DNA of 64,000 nt from Rugamonas brunnea (GTDB lineage: Bacteria > Pseudomonadota > Gammaproteobacteria > Burkholderiales > Burkholderiaceae_D). The notes under the pieces were generated by a model. The model worked only from the letters and a program-made list of their open reading frames with translations. It was not told the DNA's origin and searched no databases. Of the stretch, positions 8,824-17,831 are shown in pieces (position 1 is the stretch's first letter; every line of letters starts with the position of its first letter). The DNA is taken from positions 78,539-142,538 of the forward strand of contig NZ_JACEZT010000015.1 in NCBI RefSeq assembly GCF_014042345.1, given 5' to 3'. Both the position numbers and the translations under genes were made by a program.

Positions 8824-10387
8824 CGGGACCTCCAATCCGGGCCACCGGCCTGCGCGCGGCCGTGGCGAGCGCCATGCGCGCGTCCAGCCGGAACACCGCC
8901 AGCGCATCGGTCAATTGCGCGGTCAGGTCCGACAGCGACCCGGCGGCGGCTGATGCGTCCTCGACCAGCCCCGAATTCTGCTGCGTCATCCCGTCAATAC
9001 TGGCGATGGCCCGGCCGATTTGCTCAATGCCGCTGGCCTGGCGCCGCCCGGCTGCGCTGATGTCGCCCATGATGGTTTCCACTTTGCGGATCGACCCGAC
9101 AATTTGCCGCATCGTGCCCCCGGCCTCGTCCACCAAGGCGCTGCCTGCCGCCACTTTGGCTGCCGAATCGGCAATCAGGACCTTGATCTCTTTCGCAGCG
9201 GTGGCGCTACGCTGCGCGAGGTTGCGCACCTCGCCCGCCACCACCGCAAAGCCGCGTCCCTGCTCGCCTGCGCGTGCCGCTTCCACCGCCGCGTTCAACG
9301 CCAGGATGTTGGTTTGAAAGGCGATGCCATCAATGACGGAGATGATGTCGACGATCTTTGCCGCCGAGGCGTTGATGGCGCCCATCGTCACAACGACGCT
9401 GTCGACCAGCTCGCCGCCGCGCGTTGCCACCAACGTTGCATCGCCTGCCAGCTGGCTGGCATCGCTGACGTGCAGGATATTCTGTTCCACCGTACCAGTC
9501 AGCTCGCGCATGGAGCGGTTGGTAAAATCCAGATCCTCCACCTGCGCCTGTGTGCGGCCAGCCAATTCGGTACTGCCACGTGCAATGTCGGCACTGGCTG
9601 CGGCAATCGTCTCGGCCGAGCCCTTGATGCCGGCCACCAGCGTGGCGAGGCGTTCGCGCATCTCGCCCAGTGCGGCCAGAACACTGTCACTGCAGTCGGT
9701 ACGGATCTGCATCGACAAGTCGCCGCGCGCGACGGCTTGCGCAATCGCGCGGGCGTATTCCGGCTCGCCGCCCAGTTGCCGCCAGATCAGCCTGACCACA
9801 ACCCAGGAGGCCAGTGCCAGTCCTCCCGCGACCAGCAACGCGGCCGCCAGCATCGTGCCTAGCACCTGCCGCACACCGTCGCCGCTGCGTTCGATCCCCG
9901 ACTGGAACTGGCGTTGCGCGTCCGCCCCCGTCCGAACCAGGTCCGCCTGCAGCTGCCGTTGCGCATTCTGCATCGCCTCCATCGAGGCTTGAAGATCGCC
10001 CTGCTCCAGCTTCAGCATCATCCGCGTCGCCGCGAGCGCCGGACGGAAGTAGGCATCGAATTCCCGGCCCAGCCGGCTAGCGGCGGGCCCCTGCCCATCC
10101 AGGGCGGCCAGTTTGGCGAGCCGGCCACGGACCCGGGCCGCCTGCTCCGCGATCGGCGTAAGGCGGCCCTGCTCCCCTTCACTGACGGCATCGCGCAGGC
10201 CGTCGGTGATGCCTCCAATGTCCTGCCGGAGATCCTTGACCAGGTCCAGCAGCGGATAGTCCACCCGGGCGGTGCGGTCAATCGCATGCAGGGCGCCGCT
10301 GGCGATCAGCGCGCTGCCACCAACGCCGAGGCCAAGGACAAGAATGGAGATGACGGGCAGCGCCCAGATAGTGCGTTTGATGCTCAT
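8804..10387 (-). CDS. Methyl-accepting chemotaxis protein
   Basis: A 527-residue chemoreceptor. It has an N-terminal membrane helix (about residues 9-30), a periplasmic four-helix-type sensor of roughly 150 residues, a second membrane helix near 190-210, a short HAMP-like linker, and a long signalling coiled coil. The hairpin tip, IDGIAFQTNILALNAAVEAA followed by RAGEQGRGFAVVA, is intact. No C-terminal CheR-tethering pentapeptide is present; the tail ends in a basic Pro/Arg/Gly stretch. It starts 27 bp after a small periplasmic binding protein gene, with a porin before that. Such an arrangement suggests sensing of a compound bound or imported by those proteins. GAGG precedes the start. Confidence 0.88.
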   Translation of the reverse strand: MSIKRTIWALPVISILVLGLGVGGSALIASGALHAIDRTARVDYPLLDLVKDLRQDIGGITDGLRDAVSEGEQGRLTPIAEQAARVRGRLAKLAALDGQGPAASRLGREFDAYFRPALAATRMMLKLEQGDLQASMEAMQNAQRQLQADLVRTGADAQRQFQSGIERSGDGVRQVLGTMLAAALLVAGGLALASWVVVRLIWRQLGGEPEYARAIAQAVARGDLSMQIRTDCSDSVLAALGEMRERLATLVAGIKGSAETIAAASADIARGSTELAGRTQAQVEDLDFTNRSMRELTGTVEQNILHVSDASQLAGDATLVATRGGELVDSVVVTMGAINASAAKIVDIISVIDGIAFQTNILALNAAVEAARAGEQGRGFAVVAGEVRNLAQRSATAAKEIKVLIADSAAKVAAGSALVDEAGGTMRQIVGSIRKVETIMGDISAAGRRQASGIEQIGRAIASIDGMTQQNSGLVEDASAAAGSLSDLTAQLTDALAVFRLDARMALATAARRPVARIGGPDAVRQA

Positions 10388-10414
10388 GATGGCCTCGGAA
10401 TACGGTGGTCCGGA

Positions 10415-10822
10415 TCAGGGAAGCGTGCAGATCACCTTCACCGTGGCGTCGACGGCGCTCTTGTCGATGTAGCCGATCGCCTTGGGATTCGCCAACACGG
10501 CCTTCTTCACGTCGGCGTTGCTGGCCACTTCTTTGGGCGGCATGGCCTTGCCCGTGAAGACCAGTTTGGCCCACAGCGCCCGCGTCTGCGCCAGGTCCTT
10601 GTTGGCGACCTTCTGGTAGAACTCCGAGCGGATGGTGGCGCTCTCAGGCTGGTCGATCGGTGCGAACGCTTCGGCCTTGCCGAGGAAGTACTGGGCCACC
10701 TGCTCTTTCGTCAGCGACGTCTCCGCCGCGTTCGGGTTGACGACAACAACCACTTCGGCCTGGGCCGATATTGCGCTGCACGCCATGGCGGCCAGCAGGG
10801 ATAAACGGAATAATTTGCGCAT
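10415..10822 (-). CDS. Small periplasmic phosphate-binding-protein-like (PBP-like) protein
   Basis: A 135-residue secreted protein with a clear signal peptide (MRKLFRLSLLAAMACSAISA, cleaved after AQA). The rest resembles the short PstS-like/PBP-like domain family, with the typical LTKEQVAQYFLGK and ANPKAIGYID elements. It is much shorter than a full PstS (about 320 residues), so it likely represents a single lobe. It starts 10 bp after the porin stop and is followed by the chemoreceptor, so all three seem co-transcribed. No ABC permease is near. A role as ligand-presenting accessory for the chemoreceptor is possible but unproven. Confidence 0.7.
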   Translation of the reverse strand: MRKLFRLSLLAAMACSAISAQAEVVVVVNPNAAETSLTKEQVAQYFLGKAEAFAPIDQPESATIRSEFYQKVANKDLAQTRALWAKLVFTGKAMPPKEVASNADVKKAVLANPKAIGYIDKSAVDATVKVICTLP

Positions 10823-10832
10823 GATCGCCTCC

Positions 10833-11873
10833 TTAGAATACAAAATCAACGCCGACGGCGCCGACAGTGACCGGGCCGTGGAAAGCTGGTCCGGGCTGAT
10901 TGAACAGGCCCCCATCCTGCGGTTTCACACGATCGAGCTGGAACTTGATATCGGCCGAACGGAACGCATCCCAGCGCACGCCGACGCTGTCGGTGGTCTG
11001 GGCGATAGCGCCCGTCATCTTGCTGTGGCTGACGAATGGCAGCAGCTTGCCGAAGCGGTAGCCAGCCATGGCATACCAGGCCTTGGTGTCGGCTCCCGGC
11101 GCCTGCGCCTTGGTAAATTCGGACTGGACGACGAGATTGCGCCAGTCCAGCGAAAAGCCCAGCGCCGTGAACGACACTTTGACCTTCGGCAACGCGAAGC
11201 TGCCCTGTTCCAGCGCCAGCGTAGCCTCGTCGCGGCCCAGGCGCACCACGAACGGGCCCTGATCGAGAATAAGGTTCAGCACCTTGGCATTAGTGAAGGT
11301 AAGGGTCTCGCCGGCCACCTTGGCGCTCGAACGGCCATATGCGAACTGGGTGGTCAAGGTGGACGCGCCCAGATCCTGGCGCCAGTCGATGTCGGCGCCA
11401 TCGAGGCTGTCGTTGGGCACCTGCGCATACACTTCCTGCGACGGCCGCAGCATGGTGTTGGCATAGCCCACGTTGCGGTAGTCGGACACCAGGAAGACGG
11501 CCAGCGGCACGCGGCCGGCGCGCACGCTCACGTTATCCGACAGCTTAGCCTTCGCGAAGGCCAGCGTTCCGGTCGCGCTGTAGGTATCGGTTTCCAGCTT
11601 GCGCACCAGCCCCTGCCCGGTCACGGACAGCCAGTCATTGATGCCGGCATCGACTTGCAGGCCGACGTTGGAATCGACACCGGTCCGGGGCTTGGTGCCC
11701 ACGCCGCCAGCCTGCAATGGCCGCGAGAACAGCGCGTCGCTGGTATTGGTCCATGTCAGGGCGCCGGTGCCGAAGCCGCTGACCTTGATTTCCGGCGCGG
11801 CCAGATCGTCGGCCCTTGCGCTCGAGAGCACCAGCGGAATCGCCAGCAATGTAGTAAGAGTTTTCGTTTTCAT
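10833..11873 (-). CDS. Outer-membrane porin-like beta-barrel protein
   Basis: A 346-residue protein with a signal peptide (MKTKTLTTLLAIPLVLSSARA) and a run of alternating amphipathic strands ending in VGAVGVDFVF, where a terminal Phe is expected for BAM recognition. It resembles the general porin-like group often found with the small PBP-like protein and a chemoreceptor. It lies 28 bp after a TetR gene, and a copy of the island motif is placed in that gap and across the TetR stop. The start at 11873 was chosen because the signal peptide begins there; a Shine-Dalgarno is barely visible. Confidence 0.72.
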   Translation of the reverse strand: MKTKTLTTLLAIPLVLSSARADDLAAPEIKVSGFGTGALTWTNTSDALFSRPLQAGGVGTKPRTGVDSNVGLQVDAGINDWLSVTGQGLVRKLETDTYSATGTLAFAKAKLSDNVSVRAGRVPLAVFLVSDYRNVGYANTMLRPSQEVYAQVPNDSLDGADIDWRQDLGASTLTTQFAYGRSSAKVAGETLTFTNAKVLNLILDQGPFVVRLGRDEATLALEQGSFALPKVKVSFTALGFSLDWRNLVVQSEFTKAQAPGADTKAWYAMAGYRFGKLLPFVSHSKMTGAIAQTTDSVGVRWDAFRSADIKFQLDRVKPQDGGLFNQPGPAFHGPVTVGAVGVDFVF

Positions 11874-11900
11874 GATCTTGATTGAGTGAGTTGAAACATT

Positions 11901-11925
11901 TTTAGTACAAACTACCAAACAGCAA
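11901..11925 (-). promoter_or_regulatory. Island operator motif, copy 3
   Basis: On the minus strand: TGTTTGGTA, GTT, TGTACTAAA. It lies 27 bp upstream of the porin start and overlaps the stop codon of the preceding TetR gene, suggesting an internal promoter for the porin unit. Confidence 0.5.
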
Positions 11926-12531
11926 CTGATTGACGGCCGCCAGAAAGCGCCGCTCGATGCCGCGCAGATCGGCCCGATTGCGCCGCCGCACGCCGGCCCG
12001 CATGCTGACGCCCTCCATCAGCGCGATCAGCAGCATCGCTGTCGCCCTGGTCTCGACCAGCGTCAGCCGGGGATTAAGCGCGGCGATCAAGCCGACCAGC
12101 TCGTTCGTCACGCCCGCGTAGCACTCGTCCAGCATCTGGCTCGCAACCGGATCGATCGCGACCAGCGACAGGAAATGGCACCACAGGGCCGAACTCTCGG
12201 CATCCTTGGCATCGCGCATCACCTTGGCCACCAGCAGGCCTAGCATGTCGCCCGGCGCGCCGCCCTTTTCCATGGCGTTGCGCAGCTCACGCGTATAGCT
12301 GCCGAGCACAGGCTCGAATACGGCCCGCAGCACCGCCAGCCGCGTCGGAAAGTAATACTGCAGATTGCTGATGCTGATCCCGGCGCGCTGCGCGATCTCG
12401 CGCAGCGTGAATTTGAGGCTGCCGTTTTGCAGCAGCAACGAACGCGCCGCCCCGACAATTGCCAGCCGGGTCCGCTCGCCCTGTGCCCGCAAGACGCTGT
12501 GCGCGCCTCGCGGAGAAGCCGGTTTTCGCAT
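11902..12531 (-). CDS. TetR-family regulator, paralogue of the 19390-20079 product
   Basis: A 209-residue TetR protein. The HTH contains AGISISNLQYYFPTRLAVLR, a run shared exactly with the TetR at 19390-20079, so the two should recognise similar DNA. The start at 12531 follows GGAGG at 6 nt; a GTG 12 nt upstream has no ribosome site. It is 34 bp downstream of the YCF48-like gene and likely the last gene of the DUF1329-DUF1302-MMPL-YCF48 operon. Having two near-identical recognition helices plus recurrent TTTGGTA motifs suggests that these regulators set the island's expression. Confidence 0.87.
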   Translation of the reverse strand: MRKPASPRGAHSVLRAQGERTRLAIVGAARSLLLQNGSLKFTLREIAQRAGISISNLQYYFPTRLAVLRAVFEPVLGSYTRELRNAMEKGGAPGDMLGLLVAKVMRDAKDAESSALWCHFLSLVAIDPVASQMLDECYAGVTNELVGLIAALNPRLTLVETRATAMLLIALMEGVSMRAGVRRRNRADLRGIERRFLAAVNQLLFGSLY

Positions 12532-12565
12532 GCAATCCTCCACGCGGCGAAGGGCAACGCGCAGT

Positions 12566-13522
12566 TCAGTGCGCTACCAGCCCCGCCAACGACAGAAAAA
12601 TCGGCGGCTTGCCTGCCGCCGCGATCACAGCGGTAAGCGGCTCACGCTCCGGCCGCTGCGACGGCGTGAACGTGGCGCCACCATCGCTGCTGCGCAACAC
12701 GGTCCCGGACATACCCGCGACCACGACGCTGCCATCCGCCAGCTGCGCGATGCCGGTCAGGGACTGGGTGGTGTCCGGCCGTAATTCTTGCCAGCTCTGG
12801 CCGTCGTCGCGGCTGCGGTAGAGGTGTCCGCGCATGCCGCACACCAGCAAGCTGCCGTCCGCCAGCGCCGTGCCATACCACAGCGAACCCTTGCCGCCGA
12901 CAGCGGCCACGCTCCAGCTCGCGCCGCCATCGCTGGAGCGGTACATCGTCCCGGCCTCGCCCGCCACCAGCAGCGTGCCCTGGCGCGATGCGAACACGTG
13001 GTACAGGTGGCGGTCGGCATCGTCACCGCTGCCGAGATGGCGCTCGGCCCAGGTATGCCCACCGTCATGGGTTTCGATGGCCCAGCCATACAGGCCCACC
13101 GCAAAGCCATGTTCCGCATTGTCAAAGTGCAGCGACAGAATGGGCTGCTCAAGGCCGGGCGTGGCGCGCAGCAGGCTCCAGGTCTCGCCGCCATCCTGCG
13201 TGCCCAGCACCACGCCATCGTGGCCAGCGGCGTAGCCGCGCCGCGCGTCGAGGAACTGGATCGTCGTCAGCATGGCGCGCACCGGAACGCCCCTGGCCTG
13301 ACGGAAGTTCGCGCCATCATCGGACAGCAGCACGACGCCATGATCACCTACCGCGACGATGCGCTTCCCCGCGCGCGCCGCCGCCAGCAGCGGCGCCTCC
13401 GCCGCATTGGCCACCCGCTGGGCAGGCAGCAGGGATGGCCAGCGCTGGGGTTCGGCTGCTGTCGCCCCGCAGGCGACCCGCAGTACGATCAGGATCAGAA
13501 TCAGTTGTCGGAAAAATTTCAT
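12566..13522 (-). CDS. YCF48-like / BNR-repeat exported protein
   Basis: A 318-residue protein with an N-terminal signal peptide and six Asp-box motifs of the S/T-x-D-x-G-x-T/S-W/F type (SDDGANF, TQDGGETW, THDGGHTW, SSDGGASW, SRDDGQSW, SSDGGATF) spaced about 40 residues apart. This predicts a beta-propeller like the YCF48/HCF136 group. In plastids and cyanobacteria the family is a photosystem II assembly factor, but in heterotrophic proteobacteria it occurs beside RND/MMPL transporters and DUF1302/DUF1329 genes, as here. A periplasmic scaffold or chaperone for the neighbouring transporter is plausible. It starts 10 bp after the MMPL stop. Confidence 0.82.
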   Translation of the reverse strand: MKFFRQLILILIVLRVACGATAAEPQRWPSLLPAQRVANAAEAPLLAAARAGKRIVAVGDHGVVLLSDDGANFRQARGVPVRAMLTTIQFLDARRGYAAGHDGVVLGTQDGGETWSLLRATPGLEQPILSLHFDNAEHGFAVGLYGWAIETHDGGHTWAERHLGSGDDADRHLYHVFASRQGTLLVAGEAGTMYRSSDGGASWSVAAVGGKGSLWYGTALADGSLLVCGMRGHLYRSRDDGQSWQELRPDTTQSLTGIAQLADGSVVVAGMSGTVLRSSDGGATFTPSQRPEREPLTAVIAAAGKPPIFLSLAGLVAH

Positions 13523-13532
13523 GGCAGCTCTT

Positions 13533-15911
13533 CTAGTGTTGTAAGGCGGCGGGCATGCGGACCGGCCCGGTGCGCGGAATCAGCCATTCCAGGACGGCGG
13601 CAAAAGCAGGCAGCAAGGTAATCGCCATCACCATATTCACCAGGAACATGAAGGTCAGCAGCGCGCCCATATCGGCCTGGAATTTCAGGCTGGAGAAAGT
13701 CCAGGTAGCGACGCCCACCGACAGGGTGATGGCGGTGAACACGGTGGCCTTCCCCGTCTCCGTCAAGGCCAGCTCCAGCGCCCTGGTGAATGGGCGTCCG
13801 TGCGACAGCTGCACCTGCAGGCGGTTGTAGATGTAGAACGCATAGTCCACGCCGATCCCCACCGCCAGCACCATGACCGGCAAGGTCGCCACGGTCAGGC
13901 CGATCTCCAGCTCCTTCATGAACCAGTAGCCGATCCAGGTGGCCACCGTCAGCGGCAGGCAGCAGGCGATCATGGCGCGCCAGTCGCGGTACACCAGGAA
14001 CACCAGCACCAGGATGGCGGCGTACACATACAGCATCATCGGCGTTTCCGATGCCTCCAGCACTTCGTTGGTGGCGGCCTGCACGCCGGCATTGCCGCTG
14101 GCCAGACGCAGCTTCACGCCATCCAGATGATTGGCATCGCGGAAGGTCTTGACCACTTCCACCACCCGCTTGATGGTGGTGGCCTTATGATCGGGCAGGT
14201 ACAGGTTGACGCCCTGCACCCGGCAATCGCCGGACGACAGGCCCGCAATCCGGTTGTTCACACCAGCGAACTGGGAGCCCAGCCCGCGCGGATCGCGCGT
14301 CAAGGTGGCCAGCTTAGGATTGCCCTCGTTCAGCCCCGCGTTGTACAGCTTGAGCTGCCCGGCCAGCGAATCGGCCGACACCACGCCCGGCACGCTGCGC
14401 ATCAGCCAGGTGAATTCGTCGATGTAGAGGAACTGGTCGGCGCGCGAACAGACTTCGCCCGGATGGTCCGGCGTGGCTTCGAACACCACCGTCAGCCAGT
14501 CCAGCCCCACATCGAAGCGGTCGACGATGGCAGCGGCGTCGCGGTTGTAGCGCGAGTCGGCGCGCAGCTCCGGCGCGCCCGGCTGCAGGCTGCCAATATG
14601 GCGGCCCTGGCTCTGCCAGAACGCCAGGGCAAAAATGCCCGCGCCGAACAGCGTCACGATCAGGGCATTGCGCGGCCTGGCGATGCGCGCCACCGCCTGC
14701 AGCCAGCCGCTTTGATTTTCCCGCCGCGCCAGCGCATCGCGGGCAAATGCCGGGCTAAAGCGGAAGAACGAGGCGGCAACCGGCAGCATCATCAGGTTGG
14801 TGAGGATCTTGTAACCCACGCCGATGGCCGCCGTGATGGCCAGCTCGCGGATCATCGGGATGGGAATCAGGATCAAGGTGATGAAACTCACCAGGGCGGT
14901 GATCAGCGCCAGCGATCCGGGAATCAGCAAGCCGGTAAAGCTGCGCCGCGCGGCGGCCACCGGATCGGCGCCATTGGCCACCTCGCGGATGATGAAGTTG
15001 ATTTGCTGGATGCCGTGCGATACACCGATGGCAAACACCAGGAACGGTACCAGGATCGCCAGCGGATCCAGCCCGAAGCCCAGCAGCTGCAGGGTGCCGA
15101 ACTGCCACACCAGCGAGGTCAGCGAGCACGCCAGCGGCAGCAAGGTCAGGCGGATCGAGCGGCAATACCAGTACACCGCCACGCCGGTCAGCAGGAAGGC
15201 CACGGCAAAGAAGCGCGTCACTTCGTCCGAACGGTCGGCAATGTCGCCGATCTGCTTGGCGAAACCGATGATCTGGATTTCCACCTTGGCGTTTTCAAAC
15301 GGGCGCCGGATCTTTTCCTCCAGCAGCCGGTTGAACTGGATGTAGTCCAGCTTCTTGCCCGTACGCGGGTCGGTGTCGGACAGTTCGGCGGTGATCAGCG
15401 CACTGCTCTGGTCACGCGCCACCAGGGTGCCGATATGGCCGCCCGCCGTGGCGCGCTGGCGCATCTGCGCGATCACTTCGCTGTTGAGCTTTTCCGGCAC
15501 GATGTCGCCGCCCGCCACCGGCTCGGCGCGGAAGCCGTCTTCCGTGATCTCGGTAAAGAACACGTTCGGCGTCCACAGCGAGGTCACGCTGGTGCGCTCC
15601 ACGCCCGGCAGATAGGTGACGGCGTCGGTCACCTTCAGCAGTTGCGTCAGCGCCTCCGGATTCCAGACGTCGCCCTGACGCGCGTGGACCGCAATGGTCA
15701 GGCGGTTGGCGCCAAACAGCTGCTCGCGGTACTTTTCGAAGGTCTGGATGTACTCGTGGCCTTGCGGCATCTGCTTTTCAAAACCGGCTTCCAGGTGCAG
15801 CCGGCTGGCGAGCACGCCCATCAGGACAGTGAACGCCGCCAGCGTCAGGAGGAAGATCCGGCGGTGCCCGAACAGGGCCGCTTCCAGGCGGGTGATGAGA
15901 TGGGAGAGCAT
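13533..15911 (-). CDS. MMPL/RND-superfamily inner-membrane transporter
   Basis: A 792-residue, two-fold repeated protein with about 12 membrane helices and two large periplasmic loops. The second half has the family's GIGVDYAFYIYNRLQ motif in its fourth helix. The equivalent site in the first half reads AIGVSHGIQQINF, so the acidic-tyrosine pair is present only once. The start codon overlaps the DUF1302 stop (TAATG), showing tight coupling. Homologues move lipids or other hydrophobic molecules; the substrate here is not evident. A much longer upstream frame exists but is out of phase with conservation. Together with DUF1302, DUF1329 and YCF48 it probably forms a trans-envelope transport module. 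Confidence 0.82.
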   Translation of the reverse strand: MLSHLITRLEAALFGHRRIFLLTLAAFTVLMGVLASRLHLEAGFEKQMPQGHEYIQTFEKYREQLFGANRLTIAVHARQGDVWNPEALTQLLKVTDAVTYLPGVERTSVTSLWTPNVFFTEITEDGFRAEPVAGGDIVPEKLNSEVIAQMRQRATAGGHIGTLVARDQSSALITAELSDTDPRTGKKLDYIQFNRLLEEKIRRPFENAKVEIQIIGFAKQIGDIADRSDEVTRFFAVAFLLTGVAVYWYCRSIRLTLLPLACSLTSLVWQFGTLQLLGFGLDPLAILVPFLVFAIGVSHGIQQINFIIREVANGADPVAAARRSFTGLLIPGSLALITALVSFITLILIPIPMIRELAITAAIGVGYKILTNLMMLPVAASFFRFSPAFARDALARRENQSGWLQAVARIARPRNALIVTLFGAGIFALAFWQSQGRHIGSLQPGAPELRADSRYNRDAAAIVDRFDVGLDWLTVVFEATPDHPGEVCSRADQFLYIDEFTWLMRSVPGVVSADSLAGQLKLYNAGLNEGNPKLATLTRDPRGLGSQFAGVNNRIAGLSSGDCRVQGVNLYLPDHKATTIKRVVEVVKTFRDANHLDGVKLRLASGNAGVQAATNEVLEASETPMMLYVYAAILVLVFLVYRDWRAMIACCLPLTVATWIGYWFMKELEIGLTVATLPVMVLAVGIGVDYAFYIYNRLQVQLSHGRPFTRALELALTETGKATVFTAITLSVGVATWTFSSLKFQADMGALLTFMFLVNMVMAITLLPAFAAVLEWLIPRTGPVRMPAALQH

Positions 15912-17818
15912 TAGAATGACGACGCCAGGCTGATGGACATGAAATTGCGATCGCGCTGCAGATTGCTTGCGCCACCGCCCCAGTTCTGCGTGAAATCGAC
16001 GCGCAGCTTCAGCTCCGGCTTCACCTTGAAGTCGATGGTGGCGCCCACGACGGCAGCGCCAGCACCCTTGATGAAGCCCGGCAGCGCCGTGGCCGACACA
16101 CCGGACAAGCCTTGCGAGATCGCGATATCCGGCGCCAGCGATGCGCGCGTGCCAAACACGTTCGGATAGGTCAGCGAACCGGCCAGCACCACGCCCCACG
16201 AAGCCTTGGTCGGCAGCGTGTAGTCAGCCGTGACGGCATACGGCACGCTGCCGTCCAGCTTGAGCTTGGGGTAGTACGCCGCCGCCGTCTCCGCCGTGAT
16301 GCTGCCCTCGCTGGCGCCCAGCGCACGCAGCACGCCGCCCAGCGAGCCCGATGGCGACATGATGTGGATGCCGGTCAGGTGCAGCTGATAGTGCTGGGTG
16401 TCGACCCAGCCGCGGCAATACGAGCCCACCGGCGTCGCCGAGAAATCGGCCAGGACGTTGCAGTAATGGGCATTGCGCGGGTCGATGACGGCAGTCGGGT
16501 CGATCGCGACGCCGTCACGCGGGCGGAACGACAACTCGGTGCCAAAGGCCCACTCGCCCGCCTGGAAGTTGTACGACACACCGAACAGGTTGCGGTTGGT
16601 GCCATAGTCCAGCATTCCCTCCAGGCCGAACGGATTGCTCGCCGTGCTGCTCACCCGATAGCTGACGAAGGGAACCTTGTCGTCGTAACGGGTGAAGTAC
16701 AGGCCCAGCTCGTCGCCCGAGTCGGGCAGCTGGTAGCGCAGCGCAATGCCGCCCTGGCCATTGTGCGGCGTGCGGTCGCCGACGCGCGGGATGACGGTGC
16801 CCGTGCCCAGGATGGCGCCCGCCGGGTTGGCGGCGGGATCGGCCAGTTCGCCAATGCCGAGGCGGCGGTCGTAGGGCAGGCCGCTGGCTGGATTGGGTCC
16901 GGTGACGACGGTGGCCGTATTGCCGATCGTCCCCGCCGGGAATGGTCCCAGGCCGTATGGCGCGACCCCGGCATTGAGCACCGAGGTGGGCAGGTAGATG
17001 GCGCGGCCGCCCTTGCCCGCGAAGTTATTGGTCGAGAAGAACGTGCCCGGCGCGTCGAACACGAAGCTGTTCCACTTCCATTGATAGAACGCCTCCATCC
17101 CCAGGCCGTGGGCCAGCGAGGTGCTGAACGACACCATGGGCGCCGGAATGAACAGATTCTTCAGCGGCGTGCCTGGCTGGTGCGCGGCGGGCAGGTAGAT
17201 CGGGTTGATCGAATTCACACCGCCTGCGATGAAGAGGTCCTCGCCCCAGCTCAGCACCTGATTGCCGACACGGACGCGGGCCTGCTGGGCGCCGATGTCG
17301 AACTCCTTGGTCACGTAAGCGTCCAGCCAGCGCGGATTGCTGGTGGCGAAATCCTTGGCGTCGCGGTCGAGCGGGCCGTTTTTGGTGTGATCGATGGCAA
17401 AGTCCTGGTTGACGACACCACGCAGGATGCCGCTCCAGCCATCGGTGCCTTTCACATACAGGTCGGCCGTGTATTGCAGATTGGCCGACACCACTTGCCC
17501 GCTCTTGTAATGCAGATTGCCCAGGTCCTGGTTCAGGCGCAGGATGTCCAGGTTGGTCGCGTAAGCGGCCAGGTTGGATGCCTGCAGCGGGGTGATCGCA
17601 TCACCCACGCAGCCGCCGTTATCGTTGCCGATGTTGCGGCAGTCCGGCTTCGAAGTGCGCACCACCGCGCCGAACGATACGGTCGAATCCAGGTTAACCG
17701 TCCAGCCGTTCTCCAGGGGCCATTCCGCCGCCCCTGCAGATCCGGCAATCACGCCCAGCACAGCCAACCATGCCTGCTTCGGGACCAGACGCACATTCAC
17801 TGCTTTTCGCGTTTTCAT
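15911..17818 (-). CDS. DUF1302 family outer-membrane protein
   Basis: A 635-residue protein with a signal peptide and a long series of beta strands ending in SISLASSF, a typical barrel C terminus. Near the mature N terminus it has the CRNIGNDNGGC loop seen in DUF1302 proteins, suggesting a disulphide. The length is normal for the family. DUF1302 proteins are predicted outer-membrane channels that sit with DUF1329 genes in clusters for breakdown or modification of hydrophobic compounds. GAGGAGG lies upstream of the ATG, and the gene starts 13 bp after DUF1329 stops. The family name is confident; transport direction and substrate are unknown. Confidence 0.88.
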   Translation of the reverse strand: MKTRKAVNVRLVPKQAWLAVLGVIAGSAGAAEWPLENGWTVNLDSTVSFGAVVRTSKPDCRNIGNDNGGCVGDAITPLQASNLAAYATNLDILRLNQDLGNLHYKSGQVVSANLQYTADLYVKGTDGWSGILRGVVNQDFAIDHTKNGPLDRDAKDFATSNPRWLDAYVTKEFDIGAQQARVRVGNQVLSWGEDLFIAGGVNSINPIYLPAAHQPGTPLKNLFIPAPMVSFSTSLAHGLGMEAFYQWKWNSFVFDAPGTFFSTNNFAGKGGRAIYLPTSVLNAGVAPYGLGPFPAGTIGNTATVVTGPNPASGLPYDRRLGIGELADPAANPAGAILGTGTVIPRVGDRTPHNGQGGIALRYQLPDSGDELGLYFTRYDDKVPFVSYRVSSTASNPFGLEGMLDYGTNRNLFGVSYNFQAGEWAFGTELSFRPRDGVAIDPTAVIDPRNAHYCNVLADFSATPVGSYCRGWVDTQHYQLHLTGIHIMSPSGSLGGVLRALGASEGSITAETAAAYYPKLKLDGSVPYAVTADYTLPTKASWGVVLAGSLTYPNVFGTRASLAPDIAISQGLSGVSATALPGFIKGAGAAVVGATIDFKVKPELKLRVDFTQNWGGGASNLQRDRNFMSISLASSF

Positions 17819-17831
17819 GGTCGTTTCCTCC

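Noticed and set aside
13533..16199. A longer start for the MMPL transporter, reaching into the DUF1302 gene
   Set aside because: The extra N-terminal stretch is low-complexity shadow sequence. The TAATG overlap start at 15911 begins directly at the conserved first membrane helix.
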